NCBI GenBank assembly: GCA_016871195.1
Contig: VFZN01000014.1
Span: forward strand, 1 to 64,000
From: Acidobacteriota bacterium
GTDB taxonomy: Bacteria > Acidobacteriota > Vicinamibacteria > Vicinamibacterales > UBA2999
Direction: 5' to 3'
Length of the DNA: 64,000 nucleotides
How positions within the stretch are numbered: the first letter of the stretch is position 1; every line of letters starts with the position of its first letter. A program made the position numbers and the translations under genes. The notes under the pieces were generated by a model. That model was given only the letters and a program-made list of their open reading frames with translations, was not told the DNA's origin and did not search any database. Shown piece after piece: positions 43,281 to 52,950 of the stretch.

Positions 43281-45836
43281 ATGTTCAGATATGGCATTGT
43301 GCTGCTGGCCATTGTGGCCGCCGCCGCCACCGCAACCGCCCAGCCGGCCCCCACGCCCGCCCGTCAGGGCGGTGCGCTGCCCACGATTGAAGACCGCGTC
43401 AGCGGCCTCCGGAAGATCGACGGCTACTATCCCCTCTACTCGGACGACCGGGCCGGCACGATGCTGCTCGAGATCGCCCACGGCGAGACGCCGTTCCTCT
43501 ACTCGACCGGTCTTGCCGCCGGCCTCGGATCCAACGATCTCGGGCTCGACCGCGGCATCGGCGGACAGGGCCGGCTCGTGCTGTTCCAGCGCCTCGGCGC
43601 GCGCATGGTGCTGGTGCAGCCCAATCAGACCTTCCGGGCGAGCAGCACCAATCCGCTGGAACGCAAGGCCGTCGAAGACTCGTTTGCCAAGTCGATTCTG
43701 TGGGGCTTCACCGTCGTGGCCGAGACCGGCCCGCGCGTGCTGGTCGATGCCACCGACTTTTTCGTGCGAGACGTGTTCGGCGCCGTCGCCGGACTGCGGC
43801 CGGGCAACTACCGCGTCGACCGTACGCGCAGCGGATTCAACCTGCCCAACGTGAAGGGCTTCCCGAAAAACACGGAAGTCGACGTCATCCTGACCTTTGT
43901 CAACGAACAGCCCCCCTCGGGCCGCGGCGGCGCCGGCCCGATGCAGGGCCCCGAGCTGATTCCCGCACCGGCCGTGGCCGGCATGATCGGCCGCACCAGC
44001 GGCATGTTCTCGGGCACCGTGGCCAGCGTCACGCCCACCCCTGATTCGGTCACCCTGCGCCAGCACATGTCGTTTGTCGAACTGCCCGACAGCAACTTCA
44101 CGCCGCGCGTCGACGACCCGCGCGCCGGCTACGGCGGCCTGGCGTTCGCCGACTACAGCGCGAAGGTGAACGAGCCGATGATTGTGCGCTACATCCGCAA
44201 GCACCGGCTGCAGAAGAAAGACCCGAAGGCGGCCATCAGCGAGCCGGTCAAGCCCATCGAATACTGGGTCGATCCCGGGGCTCCGCCCGACGTGCAGAAG
44301 GCGCTCATCGAGGGCGCCTCGTGGTGGAACCAGGCCTTCGAGGCCGCCGGCTTCCGCAACGGCTTCAAGGTCGCCGTGCTCCCCGAGGGCGCCGACCCGA
44401 TGGACATCCGCTACAACATGATCAACTGGGTCCACCGCTCGACCCGCGGCTGGAGCACGGGCGGATCGATCGCCGACCCGCGCACCGGCGAAATCATCAA
44501 GGGCACGGTGACGCTGGGTTCGCTGCGCGACCGTCAGGATCACATGATCATCGAAGGCCTGCTGTCGCCCTACAAGAGCGGCGGCGAAGTCTCGCAGGCC
44601 GCCTATGACACTGCAATGGCGCGCATCCGCCAGCTGTCGGCGCATGAGGTCGGCCACACCCTCGGCCTCGGCCACAACTATTACGACAGCACGAAGGGCC
44701 GCATCTCGGTGATGGACTATCCGCATCCGCTGGCCGAGCTCAGGCCCGACGGCACGCTCGATCTGTCGAAGGCCTACACCGCCGAGATCGGCGCATGGGA
44801 CAAGGTGGCCATCAACTTCGGCTATCGCGAGTTCGCCCCGGGCACCAACGTCGATGCCGAGCTGATCCGCATCCTCACCGAGGCGTGGGATCAGGACCTG
44901 CGCTACTTCACCAATCAGGATTCCAACATCCATCCGCGCGTCGAGCAGTGGTCGAACGGCGTCAATCAGGCCGATGAACTCGACCGCCTGATGAAGATTC
45001 GCCGCTCGGCGCTCGATCGCCTCGGGCCCGAAACCATCCGCACCGGCGCACCGATGGCCACCATCGAGGAACCGCTGGTGCCGGTCTTCATGTATCACCG
45101 CTACACGGTCGAAAGCGCGTCTTCGATGATCGCCGGGCAGGACTACATCTATGCCATGCGCGGTGACGGTCGCACGCCGGTCAAGTGGGAATCGGCGGCC
45201 AACCAGCGCAAGGCCCTCGAGTCACTGGCTGCCACGCTCACGCCGTCAGAGCTGACCATTCCGAAGAAGGTCCTCGACAGCATTCCGCCGCGTCCGCCCG
45301 GCTTTGCGATGCACCGCGAGCTGTTCCCGCGCACGACCGGCGAAGGCTTCGATCCGATTGCCCCCGGCGCCATTGCGGCCGACGTCACCATCGGCTTTGT
45401 GCTCGACTCTGATCGGGCCGCCCGCATGGTGGCGCAGCACGCCGTCGACCCGAGCCTGCCCGGGCTGGACGAGGTGATCGATCGGCTCGTGAAGGCCACC
45501 TTCGACGCCACAGCCGCCAATCCCTATGAAGAGGAAATCCGCCGCGCCATGCAGCGCGTGATGGTCGACCGGCTCATGGGTCTGGCGGCCGCCAACCAGA
45601 ATGCGCAGGTGCGGGCCATGGCCTCACTCAAGCTGCAGCGGCTGGCCACGCGCATCGCTCCTGAAGCCGGGAAGTCTGACGCCGATGCGGCACAGCACAT
45701 GCTGCTGGCGGCCGACATCCGTCGCTTCCTCGAGCGCCCCAACGCGCCGACCACCATGCTGCCGGCGGCCCCGGCACCTCCGGGCGCGCCCATCGGAGAC
45801 GAAGGGCCGCAGTGGCTGGCCCGCCCGCCCCGCTAG
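43281..45836 (+). CDS. secreted zinc metalloprotease (DUF5117/DUF4953 type)
   Basis: The 851-residue exported protein (signal ending ATATAQ) has the two-domain arrangement of DUF5117 and DUF4953. An N-terminal module includes L-R-K-I-D-G-Y-Y-P-L-Y and G-L-G-S-N-D-L-G-L-D-R-G near residue 85. The protease core has the extended zinc motif S-A-H-E-V-G-H-T-L-G-L-G-H-N near residue 455, followed by S-V-M-D-Y-P. Such proteins are common in Acidobacteria and Bacteroidetes; substrate unknown. AAGGAG lies 6 bases before ATG 43281. Its stop overlaps the next gene's stop by four bases. Confidence 0.9.
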   Translation: MFRYGIVLLAIVAAAATATAQPAPTPARQGGALPTIEDRVSGLRKIDGYYPLYSDDRAGTMLLEIAHGETPFLYSTGLAAGLGSNDLGLDRGIGGQGRLVLFQRLGARMVLVQPNQTFRASSTNPLERKAVEDSFAKSILWGFTVVAETGPRVLVDATDFFVRDVFGAVAGLRPGNYRVDRTRSGFNLPNVKGFPKNTEVDVILTFVNEQPPSGRGGAGPMQGPELIPAPAVAGMIGRTSGMFSGTVASVTPTPDSVTLRQHMSFVELPDSNFTPRVDDPRAGYGGLAFADYSAKVNEPMIVRYIRKHRLQKKDPKAAISEPVKPIEYWVDPGAPPDVQKALIEGASWWNQAFEAAGFRNGFKVAVLPEGADPMDIRYNMINWVHRSTRGWSTGGSIADPRTGEIIKGTVTLGSLRDRQDHMIIEGLLSPYKSGGEVSQAAYDTAMARIRQLSAHEVGHTLGLGHNYYDSTKGRISVMDYPHPLAELRPDGTLDLSKAYTAEIGAWDKVAINFGYREFAPGTNVDAELIRILTEAWDQDLRYFTNQDSNIHPRVEQWSNGVNQADELDRLMKIRRSALDRLGPETIRTGAPMATIEEPLVPVFMYHRYTVESASSMIAGQDYIYAMRGDGRTPVKWESAANQRKALESLAATLTPSELTIPKKVLDSIPPRPPGFAMHRELFPRTTGEGFDPIAPGAIAADVTIGFVLDSDRAARMVAQHAVDPSLPGLDEVIDRLVKATFDATAANPYEEEIRRAMQRVMVDRLMGLAAANQNAQVRAMASLKLQRLATRIAPEAGKSDADAAQHMLLAADIRRFLERPNAPTTMLPAAPAPPGAPIGDEGPQWLARPPR

Positions 45837-46282
45837 CGCGTCGGACAATCGGCCGGCAGGGGACGCCAGCCTTCCACATCCAGCACCACCTGGGTGTAGT
45901 TGGCGTCCCGGCCGGCCATCCCACCCATCGCCGAGGGGCCAGGCCCGATGCTGACCCCGCCGCCCAGCGACACGCCGCTCTGATCCATCTGCCCGCGGCG
46001 AATCAGGCCGGTCACCTCGATCATCTGGCCCTCGGCACGCTTCAGATCGTTCAGCAGCGCCTTCTTGCCCGACAGGCGGAATCGCCGCCCCGGCGGCACC
46101 GATGATCGTGACTCGTGCTCGGGGCTTTCCATCACCGTGAACGCCACACCCTTCGCGCAGCCGGGAATGGTGATGCGCATCGAGTCTTTGGGCACGGGCT
46201 TCTCCTGGGCGATTCCCGCAGCCCCGCCCGCCATCACCACCACCGCCATCACGGCGACGGTCATGCTGTTGCGACGTCTCAT
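45833..46282 (-). CDS. small secreted protein of unknown function
   Basis: A 149-residue protein with a Met/Val-rich signal ending GIAQ. One OB-like stretch (RRFRLSGKKALLNDLKRAEGQMIEVTGLI) is followed by a Gly/Ser-rich linker. It has a Cys (PGCAKG) and a final Cys (ADCPTR) that could bond. No family recognised. It reads away from efp, 41 bases apart. Confidence 0.5.
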   Translation of the reverse strand: MRRRNSMTVAVMAVVVMAGGAAGIAQEKPVPKDSMRITIPGCAKGVAFTVMESPEHESRSSVPPGRRFRLSGKKALLNDLKRAEGQMIEVTGLIRRGQMDQSGVSLGGGVSIGPGPSAMGGMAGRDANYTQVVLDVEGWRPLPADCPTR

Positions 46283-46323
46283 GGAATGTCCTCCTTCGAT
46301 AGCCGCACAGGTCGTCCGCGGCG

Positions 46324-46899
46324 TCAGGCGCGTCCGGCGAACTCGCGCGTCTCGGTGTGCACCTTGATGCGCTCGCCTTCCTTGATGAACAGCGGCACGC
46401 GCACTTCCAGCCCCGTCTCAACGACAGCCGGCTTGGTGACGCCGCCACTGGCGGTGTTGCCGCGTTCGCCCGGCTCGGTTTCCGTCACCGTCAGCTCGAC
46501 AATCGACGGCAGCGTGATCGCAATCGGCTGACCGTTGTACTTCTGCACCTCGACCACGAGATTGTCCGACAGCAGCAGCCGGTCGTCGCCGAGCACATCG
46601 GCCGTCAGTGTCAGCGTGTCGAAGCTCGCCTGATCCATGAAGTGATAGCCGTCGGCGTCACTGTACAGAAACGCCGCGGGAATGAAGTCGAGGTCAGGCT
46701 CCTTGAACTTTTCACCCGCCTTGAAGGTCTTGTCAAAGACCGCCTGCGTGATGAGGTTGCGCATCTTCAGGCGCACCAGAGTCTGGCCCCCGCGGGCCGT
46801 CGGCTTCGAGACCTCGAAGTCGAGGCACAGATACGGTGCGTCCTCAAACTCGAAATAGGTCTTCCGCTTGATCTCAATCGCTTCCAGCAGTGCGCCCAT
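46324..46899 (-). CDS. efp: elongation factor P family protein, YeiP/EfpL-like loop
   Basis: The 191-residue translation factor frees ribosomes stalled at polyproline. Domain I has A-I-E-I-K-R-K and the tip loop S-K-P-T-A-R-G-G-Q-T (residues 31-40). The E. coli EF-P Lys34 region (P-G-K-G) is replaced by P-T-A-R-G, as in YeiP/EfpL. Domains II-III follow with D-K-T-F-K-A-G-E-K and L-Y-S-D-A-D-G-Y-H-F-M-D, and at the end V-P-L-F-I-K-E-G-E-R-I-K-V-H-T. ATG 46899 has GAGG 7 bases upstream. The 375 bases to its right (46900-47274) have no gene I can support. Confidence 0.88.
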   Translation of the reverse strand: MGALLEAIEIKRKTYFEFEDAPYLCLDFEVSKPTARGGQTLVRLKMRNLITQAVFDKTFKAGEKFKEPDLDFIPAAFLYSDADGYHFMDQASFDTLTLTADVLGDDRLLLSDNLVVEVQKYNGQPIAITLPSIVELTVTETEPGERGNTASGGVTKPAVVETGLEVRVPLFIKEGERIKVHTETREFAGRA

Positions 46900-47274
46900 G
46901 CAAATCCTCACAGGCATGGTAACGCGTTCACGGGTCAGTCTGGCAGCCGTTCGTTTTCCTGTATCCTCTGTCTCAGCGCCGTCGGCGCTGTGTCTGTGTC
47001 GTGGCTGTGAACTCTTCGTCGATCCTGTCTGCCCGCCTGTCGGCCCGCATGTGTCTCGCGGTCGCACTGGCCGTCACCCCCTCAGCGACACTCGCGCGCA
47101 CTGATTTGCTCGCCAGGACCACAGCTGTACGGGTGATGTCACTCAGCCAGGGTTGGTGCGCCGGACAGCGCAACGCTCGTACCGCGGGGCTGTCAGGGGG
47201 AGCGGTGACGACAGTGACTGCGTACCGTGGACCGATCGCGACGCGAGGGCTCGCCCGGTCCGTGCTTCATGCAC

Positions 47275-48279
47275 TCAGACGACACGCGCTGCGACAATCA
47301 GGGTCAGGCCAATGACAAACGCCACAAACATCAGCGTCAGCAAGCGTGAGGTCCCGGCCGGTGCCGTCCTGAATTCCTTCCAGACAAACACGCCCCACAG
47401 GGCGGCCACAAGCGTGGCCCCCTGTCCGAGTCCATACGAGATCGCAAAGCCGGCAGCGCCGGCGGCAATGATGCTCAGCGACATACCGAGATTCCAGATC
47501 GCCCCGCCCAGAATGCCGATCAGGTGCAGACGCGTCGTGCCCTTGGAAAAATAATCTCCGAATGGCACAGGCTCGCCAACAAACGGGCGCATCATCACCA
47601 GCGAATTCCAGAGAACGTTCGACGCCAGCAGCCCGACCGAAAACAGGACGATGGCCGTATAGGGACCGAGCTTGCCCGACTCGAGGTTGATAAAGTCTGC
47701 AGACATCGATGCTGCAACGAAGCGATAAAAGAAACCCATCAGGACACCAGCCACGACTGACAGCACAATGCCTTTGCTGGCCGTGCGCTGCCCCTGCGAC
47801 GGCAGGCGGCTGTAGGCCAGGGCCGAGAGAAGGATTGCCGCCACCACACAGCCCACACCGATGAACAGCAGTGGCGCATTGCCGACCGGGCTGGCCAGGT
47901 AGTTTGTGATCACGCCGAGCACGAGCGCGAGTCCGACGCCGATGGGAAAGGCCACGGCCATGCCGGCGATGTCGATGGCAGCCACGAGGAGGATATTCGA
48001 CAGATTGAAGACGGCCCCGCCAATGAACGCTGACTGCATCGACGCGCGATCGGCCTGATTGAGATCGTCGAGAAAACTGCGGCCGGCTGTCCCTGTGCTG
48101 CCAAGTGAGAACGCCAGCGCCAGCGCAAAGAGCAGCACCCCGATGGCATAGTCCCAGTAGAAGAGCTCAAAGCGCCATTCCTTGCTCGCCAGCTTCTGCG
48201 TATTCGCCCACGATCCCCAGCAGATCATGGTGACGACGCAGAGCACGACGGCTACGACGTACGATTCGACTACGGTCAT
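47275..48279 (-). CDS. sugar/ureide-type permease (DMT superfamily, GRP/UPS-like)
   Basis: The 334-residue protein has about ten membrane helices. It opens with the signature W-G-S-W-A-N-T-Q-K-L-x-x-K-x-W-R-F-E-L-F-Y-W-D-Y near residue 21, seen in GRP (glucose/ribose porter) and ureide-permease proteins of the drug/metabolite superfamily. Helical repeats end with I-G-L-T-L-I-V-A. It is the third gene behind the TonB receptor and a nucleoside hydrolase, with 34 bases to the latter. The likely job is import of ribose or a freed base (inference). AGGAACAGCG precedes the ATG. Confidence 0.83.
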   Translation of the reverse strand: MTVVESYVVAVVLCVVTMICWGSWANTQKLASKEWRFELFYWDYAIGVLLFALALAFSLGSTGTAGRSFLDDLNQADRASMQSAFIGGAVFNLSNILLVAAIDIAGMAVAFPIGVGLALVLGVITNYLASPVGNAPLLFIGVGCVVAAILLSALAYSRLPSQGQRTASKGIVLSVVAGVLMGFFYRFVAASMSADFINLESGKLGPYTAIVLFSVGLLASNVLWNSLVMMRPFVGEPVPFGDYFSKGTTRLHLIGILGGAIWNLGMSLSIIAAGAAGFAISYGLGQGATLVAALWGVFVWKEFRTAPAGTSRLLTLMFVAFVIGLTLIVAARVV

Positions 48280-48313
48280 CGCTGTTCCTCCGGCATGGCG
48301 GCCGCACCGCCCG

Positions 48314-49372
48314 TCATGGTTGTCGCCGCATCGGCGCGGGCCTCGCCGTCACGCGCTCGACAAAGAGCTGGATGAATCGATCCCAGTCGAGATCGGACTG
48401 CACCTGCATGGGCTGCGCCTGCTCGCCGCCAGGCCATCGTTCCCGGCCGCCCACCGTCACGCCGTAGCTGGGTCCCGGATTCACGTCGACATCGACCAGC
48501 AACTCTTCGGTTTTCGCGACGGACGGTGCCACGAGGGAAACCGCCGCCACCTGGTCGTACATCAGCATCACGCGGTCCGGACGTGCCTCGTACATCGGGC
48601 CGAGATGTTCACGTATCAGTCTGGTGATCGGGGTGTCGGTGGCAAGGATGCGGTCAAGCCACGGCTTCGTGAATCGCGCCTTGCGGGACACATTGAGAGG
48701 GGACAGCAGGATGGGGATGCCCGACCTGAGCACGATCTGGGCCGCCTCGGGATCGACGTAGATGTTGAACTCGGCGTTCGGGGTGTGGTTTCCAGCGCCG
48801 TCTGGAAGTGCCGCAATGGCTCCGCCCATGATAACCAGCTGTTTGACGTTCGACGCAAACGCGGTGTCCATCCGCATCGCCATGGCAATGTTGGTCAGCG
48901 GGCCAATGGCCAGGATGGTCACCTCCCGAGGATGAGCACGGACGGTCTGCACGAGGTAGTCGACGGCACCCTGTCGTTCAGCCCGCTTGCTGGTCGCAAA
49001 TCCACCGGGAGGTTCACGTGCCGGGGGATTGCTGTACCAGCCCCCATGAGTCCGGCGGTCCCAGTCGGTGCCCACATGCAGCAGGGGCGCTGCTGCGCCC
49101 TCGTACACGGGAACCTCTCTTCGCTCCGTCGCTTCCAGGATCTTGAGCACGTCGGCCGTCGCGACATTCAGGCTGCGGTTGCCTGCTACTGTCGTGATTC
49201 CCAGCAGATTGATGTCGGGCGAGTTGAGAACGAAGAACAGTGCCAGCGAATCGTCCTGGGGAGGAAACGCGAAGTCCGTGTCAAAGATCACCTTCTGCGC
49301 AGGCTGGGCGGCGGCGGAAGCCGCCACCAGCACCGCACAGAACCACTGGGTGACGAGGCGTGTCATGGACAT
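48314..49372 (-). CDS. exported nucleoside hydrolase (1)
   Basis: The 352-residue enzyme cleaves the N-glycosidic bond of ribonucleosides. It has a signal peptide ending ASAAAQ, so it is exported. The calcium/catalytic Asp cluster is present as D-T-D-F-A-F-P-P-Q-D-D, with a longer loop than the usual D-x-D-P-G-x-D-D. P-L-T-N-I-A-M-A and A-E-F-N-I-Y-V-D-P-E-A-A are conserved. The usual H-D near the end is Y-D (MLMYDQVAAV), so the leaving-group His is missing. The gene sits 22 bases after the TonB receptor. The start has no clear ribosome-binding site; an in-frame ATG two codons later is possible. Confidence 0.87.
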   Translation of the reverse strand: MSMTRLVTQWFCAVLVAASAAAQPAQKVIFDTDFAFPPQDDSLALFFVLNSPDINLLGITTVAGNRSLNVATADVLKILEATERREVPVYEGAAAPLLHVGTDWDRRTHGGWYSNPPAREPPGGFATSKRAERQGAVDYLVQTVRAHPREVTILAIGPLTNIAMAMRMDTAFASNVKQLVIMGGAIAALPDGAGNHTPNAEFNIYVDPEAAQIVLRSGIPILLSPLNVSRKARFTKPWLDRILATDTPITRLIREHLGPMYEARPDRVMLMYDQVAAVSLVAPSVAKTEELLVDVDVNPGPSYGVTVGGRERWPGGEQAQPMQVQSDLDWDRFIQLFVERVTARPAPMRRQP

Positions 49373-49394
49373 GCATAAGGCACACACGTGACGC

Positions 49395-52300
49395 TCAGAA
49401 CACATATTTCAGTGCCAGCTGAATCTGGCGCGACCCTTTGACCGTCGACGTGATCTGACCGAACAGCGGCGAGCCCACCACGGTGTTCGGAACGGCATAC
49501 TGCGGATTGTTCAGCAGGTTGAATGCCTCGGCGCGGAACTGGAAGCGGGCCATCCGCTTCACCACCGCCATGTCGATGTTGTAGCGACCCGGCCCGAAGA
49601 GCGTGGTGCGGGCAGCGTTGCCAAGCACACCGACGGCAGGGGCGGCAAAGCAGCTCGTGTCGAACCAGCGCTGGGGTGTGGGATTGTCGTTCCGGCCATC
49701 ACAGATGCGGTTCGGTCGGTTGCCGAACGCCGTGCCGGACTGGTTGTTGGCCATGCTCATGCCCAGGGGATAGCCGCTGTGGGCGATGAAGATGGTGTTG
49801 ATGCTCCAGTCGCCGAAGAGCGCCTGCGGCAGCATCCCGGCATTGCTCATGAAGCGGCGGCCCTTGCCGAACGGGATCTGCACGAGCGTACTCACCGACA
49901 GGTTGTGACGCAGGTCGGTGTTGGCCGAACCGATGTCAGCCTTGTCATCGGTCACGACAGGGAAGTAGACAATCCCGGGATCACCACCGAAGCCGGACAC
50001 GCCGTTAGTCAGCGCACGCGCGTACGTGTAGGCCGCGAGGATGTAGTTGCCCCCCGTGGCCCGTCGTTCCAGTCGCAGTTGCAGCGAGTTGTACTTAAGC
50101 CAGCCGCGACTCAGGGCAGTGGTGACGTTGACGAGGTTCGGATACGGACGTCGAGCCGCCGGGTTAAAGCCCGTACCCGGGGTGGCGGTGTTGAGGTTGC
50201 GGCTCTTGTCAAACAGACGGTCGGCATAGGTGCCGGCGTAGGCCACACCGAACACCGAGTTGAACGGCAACTGGCGCTCGACGTTCAGACTCCACTGCTG
50301 GATGCGGCCCTGCTTGATGTTGGGGTCGATGGTGGTCCAGTCGCCCCTATGCGTGGCAGGGTCGATGGGTTGGTTGTTGGGGGGAAACCCGGTGGCCAGC
50401 GTGCGCACCGGGGTGATGTTGTCGCTGACAAACGAATAGGCGTTGGCGAACGGCGGGTTCTGGTACGGCCCCGTCGACCCTCCGATGGCCGAGACGTCGT
50501 GATAGATGCCATAGCCGCCGCGCACCACCGTCTTCGCACTGCCCGGGCTCCATGCGAACCCGATGCGGGGCTGCACGTTGCTCCAGTCGGTCTTGACGCC
50601 GACCGTCCCCCCCACAAAGATCTTTCCGGTGTAGAAGTCGAAGTTGGCAAAGCGATCCTTGGCCTCGCTCTGCGGCGTCGTGACCATGTAGGCCATGCCG
50701 AGCGTCAGCGTCAGCGACTGGCTCACGCGCCACGTATCGTCGAAGAAGATGCGGTATTCCTTCCAGCGGCGGCCCTTGACAGAGCCGTTCAGCTGGTCGT
50801 TGCGGCCCCCCGAGGCCGGCAGCCCGAGCAACAGGCTGGCGATGGAGTTTCCGGTGGCGCCGTTGAGAGATCCCGCTGCATTGAATCCCGACGTGAAGAA
50901 CGGCGTGAAGGCGAACTGGCCCGCCAGCGCCGTGTCACCCAGCAGATTCAGTTGCATCGCGCGGAAGGTGCCTCCCGTGTTGAGCGTGTGGTTCCCTTTC
51001 ACGACGGTGAAGGCGTTGGTGTAGTGATACACATTCGTGCCACCGATGAACGGTGAGAAACCGCGGTCGCCAACGCCCGCGAAATTCTGGAATGTCATGC
51101 GGGTCAGCGACGAGGTCTCGGCTGTGCCCAGATTGGCTCCGGGAATGCCGAGCGCCTGTGACTTGTTCGACCCGTAGCCGAATGAGGTAATGGTGTTATA
51201 GACCCGGTTGTAGCCGGCGGTGAACTGATTCACCGCGCCGCCCTTGAAAACATGGGTGTGCGACAGGGCCACATTGGTGGCTGAGGTGTCGAACGTCTGA
51301 TTGCTCTGGAAGGCAGCAGGAGCACCGAAGTCCGGCAGCCCCGTCGGCAGGTACTGGTCGGCCAGCTCGGCGCTGTAGCGTGCGAAGATGCGATCGCTGT
51401 TGGAAAAATTGTGGTCGATGCGCAAATCACCCTGGTAGTCATTCAGGGTTTTCACCGGGTTGGCCAGGAAGTTCCCCCCGAGCCGATCCATGCGCGTCGG
51501 CAGCGGCAGCAGTTCGACCAGGGCACGGCCGATGGGACTGATGCGATCGGCGGGAATCTGGTTGCCGGGGAAGGGGTCCCGAATCAGTTGACCCGTGGTC
51601 GGATCGACGCGCGTCGTCGCCGGATCGAAAATGGTCGTGGCCGGGGCCCCAGGAAATGATTCGGTGAAGATGCCCTGGCGCATGAGCGCCGTCGGCACGG
51701 TGAGCACGGTCGTCAGGCCTTCGTCGATGTTGTTGCCCTGGAATCCTGCGAAGAAGAACGTCCGGTTGCGGCGGACGGGACCGCCGAGCGACCCGCCGTA
51801 CGTATTCTGATTCCACGGGCGTTTGGTGGCGCCATCAAAAGGGTTACGGGCATCAAGCGCGTCGTTGCGGAAGAATTCGAAGGCCGAGCCCCGGAATGCG
51901 TTCTCGCCCGCCTTACTGCTGACGAGGACGGTCGTGCCGCCACGGCTGCCGTACTGCGCCTGATAGTTGTGCGTCAGCACCTTGAACTCCCGGATGGAGT
52001 CGACATTCGGCAGAATGCCGACGCCACCCGCCGTAAGCTCGTTGTCATCGATGCCGTCGTAGAGCCAGTCATTGGCGTTCTCGCGCATGCCCTGCGCCGA
52101 CACCGACATGCTGCCGCGATACGACACCTCGCTCGTCGGTCCCTGCGCCAGAAAGCTGCCGGCGCGTCCGGTCACAACCCCGGGACCAAGCAGCGCCAAC
52201 TGAACGAAGTTGCGGCCGTTCAGCGGTAACTCAGCCACCTGCGCGGCGTTGATCAACTGTCCGAGGTTCGCGTCGTTGCGCTGCAGCTGCACGACGGTGG

Positions 52301-52673
52301 CGCCCCCGGTCACGGTGACCGAATCAGTCAGCCCGGCCAGACCGAGGGTGAACTCGAGCGTCAGCGAGGCTTGCACCTCCAGCATGACTCCCGAGCGTTC
52401 CTGCGACTGAAAGCCGCTCATCGTGGCCGTGACGGCATAGCGGCCGATCGGCAGCAGCGGCAGGGTGAAGCGGCCGGATTCATCCGTGACGACCTCACGG
52501 ACGGCGCCCGTTCCCTCGTTCCGTGCGGTGACAGTGGCCCCGGGCAGGCTTGCAGCCGACCCGTCGAGCACCGTTCCGGAAATCGTGCCGGTCGACTGCG
52601 CCCAGGCCGTCGACGACAGCAACACGCCCACCACCCCGAACACCGATGTCATCCGCCGCAATAGCCGTTTCAT
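49395..52673 (-). CDS. Oar-like TonB-dependent receptor
   Basis: The 1092-residue outer-membrane receptor has a signal ending STAWAQ. A carboxypeptidase-regulatory domain lies at about 28-110 (T-G-T-I-S-G-T-V-L-D, G-R-F-T-L-P-L-L-P-I-G-R-Y-A-V-T). A plug follows with Q-V-A-E-L-P-L-N-G-R-N-F, then a large barrel ending IQLALKYVF. It is the first gene of a leftward unit with a nucleoside hydrolase and a permease, with a LacI-type operator just upstream. This suggests import of nucleosides or ribose-containing compounds, but the ligand is inference. Confidence 0.9.
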   Translation of the reverse strand: MKRLLRRMTSVFGVVGVLLSSTAWAQSTGTISGTVLDGSAASLPGATVTARNEGTGAVREVVTDESGRFTLPLLPIGRYAVTATMSGFQSQERSGVMLEVQASLTLEFTLGLAGLTDSVTVTGGATVVQLQRNDANLGQLINAAQVAELPLNGRNFVQLALLGPGVVTGRAGSFLAQGPTSEVSYRGSMSVSAQGMRENANDWLYDGIDDNELTAGGVGILPNVDSIREFKVLTHNYQAQYGSRGGTTVLVSSKAGENAFRGSAFEFFRNDALDARNPFDGATKRPWNQNTYGGSLGGPVRRNRTFFFAGFQGNNIDEGLTTVLTVPTALMRQGIFTESFPGAPATTIFDPATTRVDPTTGQLIRDPFPGNQIPADRISPIGRALVELLPLPTRMDRLGGNFLANPVKTLNDYQGDLRIDHNFSNSDRIFARYSAELADQYLPTGLPDFGAPAAFQSNQTFDTSATNVALSHTHVFKGGAVNQFTAGYNRVYNTITSFGYGSNKSQALGIPGANLGTAETSSLTRMTFQNFAGVGDRGFSPFIGGTNVYHYTNAFTVVKGNHTLNTGGTFRAMQLNLLGDTALAGQFAFTPFFTSGFNAAGSLNGATGNSIASLLLGLPASGGRNDQLNGSVKGRRWKEYRIFFDDTWRVSQSLTLTLGMAYMVTTPQSEAKDRFANFDFYTGKIFVGGTVGVKTDWSNVQPRIGFAWSPGSAKTVVRGGYGIYHDVSAIGGSTGPYQNPPFANAYSFVSDNITPVRTLATGFPPNNQPIDPATHRGDWTTIDPNIKQGRIQQWSLNVERQLPFNSVFGVAYAGTYADRLFDKSRNLNTATPGTGFNPAARRPYPNLVNVTTALSRGWLKYNSLQLRLERRATGGNYILAAYTYARALTNGVSGFGGDPGIVYFPVVTDDKADIGSANTDLRHNLSVSTLVQIPFGKGRRFMSNAGMLPQALFGDWSINTIFIAHSGYPLGMSMANNQSGTAFGNRPNRICDGRNDNPTPQRWFDTSCFAAPAVGVLGNAARTTLFGPGRYNIDMAVVKRMARFQFRAEAFNLLNNPQYAVPNTVVGSPLFGQITSTVKGSRQIQLALKYVF

Positions 52674-52812
52674 CGCTCACCCGCCTTACTGTGCTGGGGC
52701 TGCCATCCCTCGGCGGCAGACCCTGAGTCACCGACACCGCACCCGGCCTTCCGAACCTCCGCGCCCGGAATCGCCAGTTCGAGGACGTCCAGTGCCCTCG
52801 GCGGGCCTTGCC

Positions 52813-52826
52813 TGAAAACGTTTTCA
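52813..52826. promoter_or_regulatory. LacI-type operator O1, perfect palindrome
   Basis: TGAAAACGTTTTCA is a perfect 14-base palindrome with the central CG of LacI/GalR-family sites. It lies 140 bases before the TonB receptor and 125 before the lacI-like gene, so it can serve both. Confidence 0.75.
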
Positions 52827-52847
52827 CACAAGGACCAAACTTTTACC

Positions 52848-52875
52848 TTGAATTGGTCTCGTCCGTCCGTATGAT
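52848..52875 (+). promoter_or_regulatory. sigma-70-like promoter for the LacI gene
   Basis: TTGAAT (52848-52853) and TATGAT (52870-52875) are spaced by 16 bases. They lie just before operator O2, so a bound repressor would cover the expected transcription start. Confidence 0.5.
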
Positions 52876-52886
52876 TCCAGTGACCG

Positions 52887-52898
52887 TGAAAACGTTCG
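52887..52898. promoter_or_regulatory. LacI-type operator O2, imperfect
   Basis: TGAAAACGTTCG shares eight bases (GAAAACGTT core) with O1 and differs only at the 3' half. It sits downstream of the putative promoter and 52 bases upstream of the lacI-like start. The spacing between operators is about 74 bases, which could permit looping. Confidence 0.55.
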
Positions 52899-52950
52899 GC
52901 AGACTAAAACACGGACCGCACCTGATGTCAAGCGTGGTCGGAGGGTGGAC

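Noticed and set aside
42168-45098. Very long open frame on the minus strand opposite the zinc metalloprotease
   Set aside because: It lacks any domain and is His/Arg/Gly-rich. The protease on the other strand has a signal peptide and a clear zinc motif.
46900-47274. Possible secreted protein frame starting near 47001
   Set aside because: It begins with GTG, and its downstream part is Arg/Gly-rich without order. It runs into the end of the permease gene on the other strand. Not enough support.
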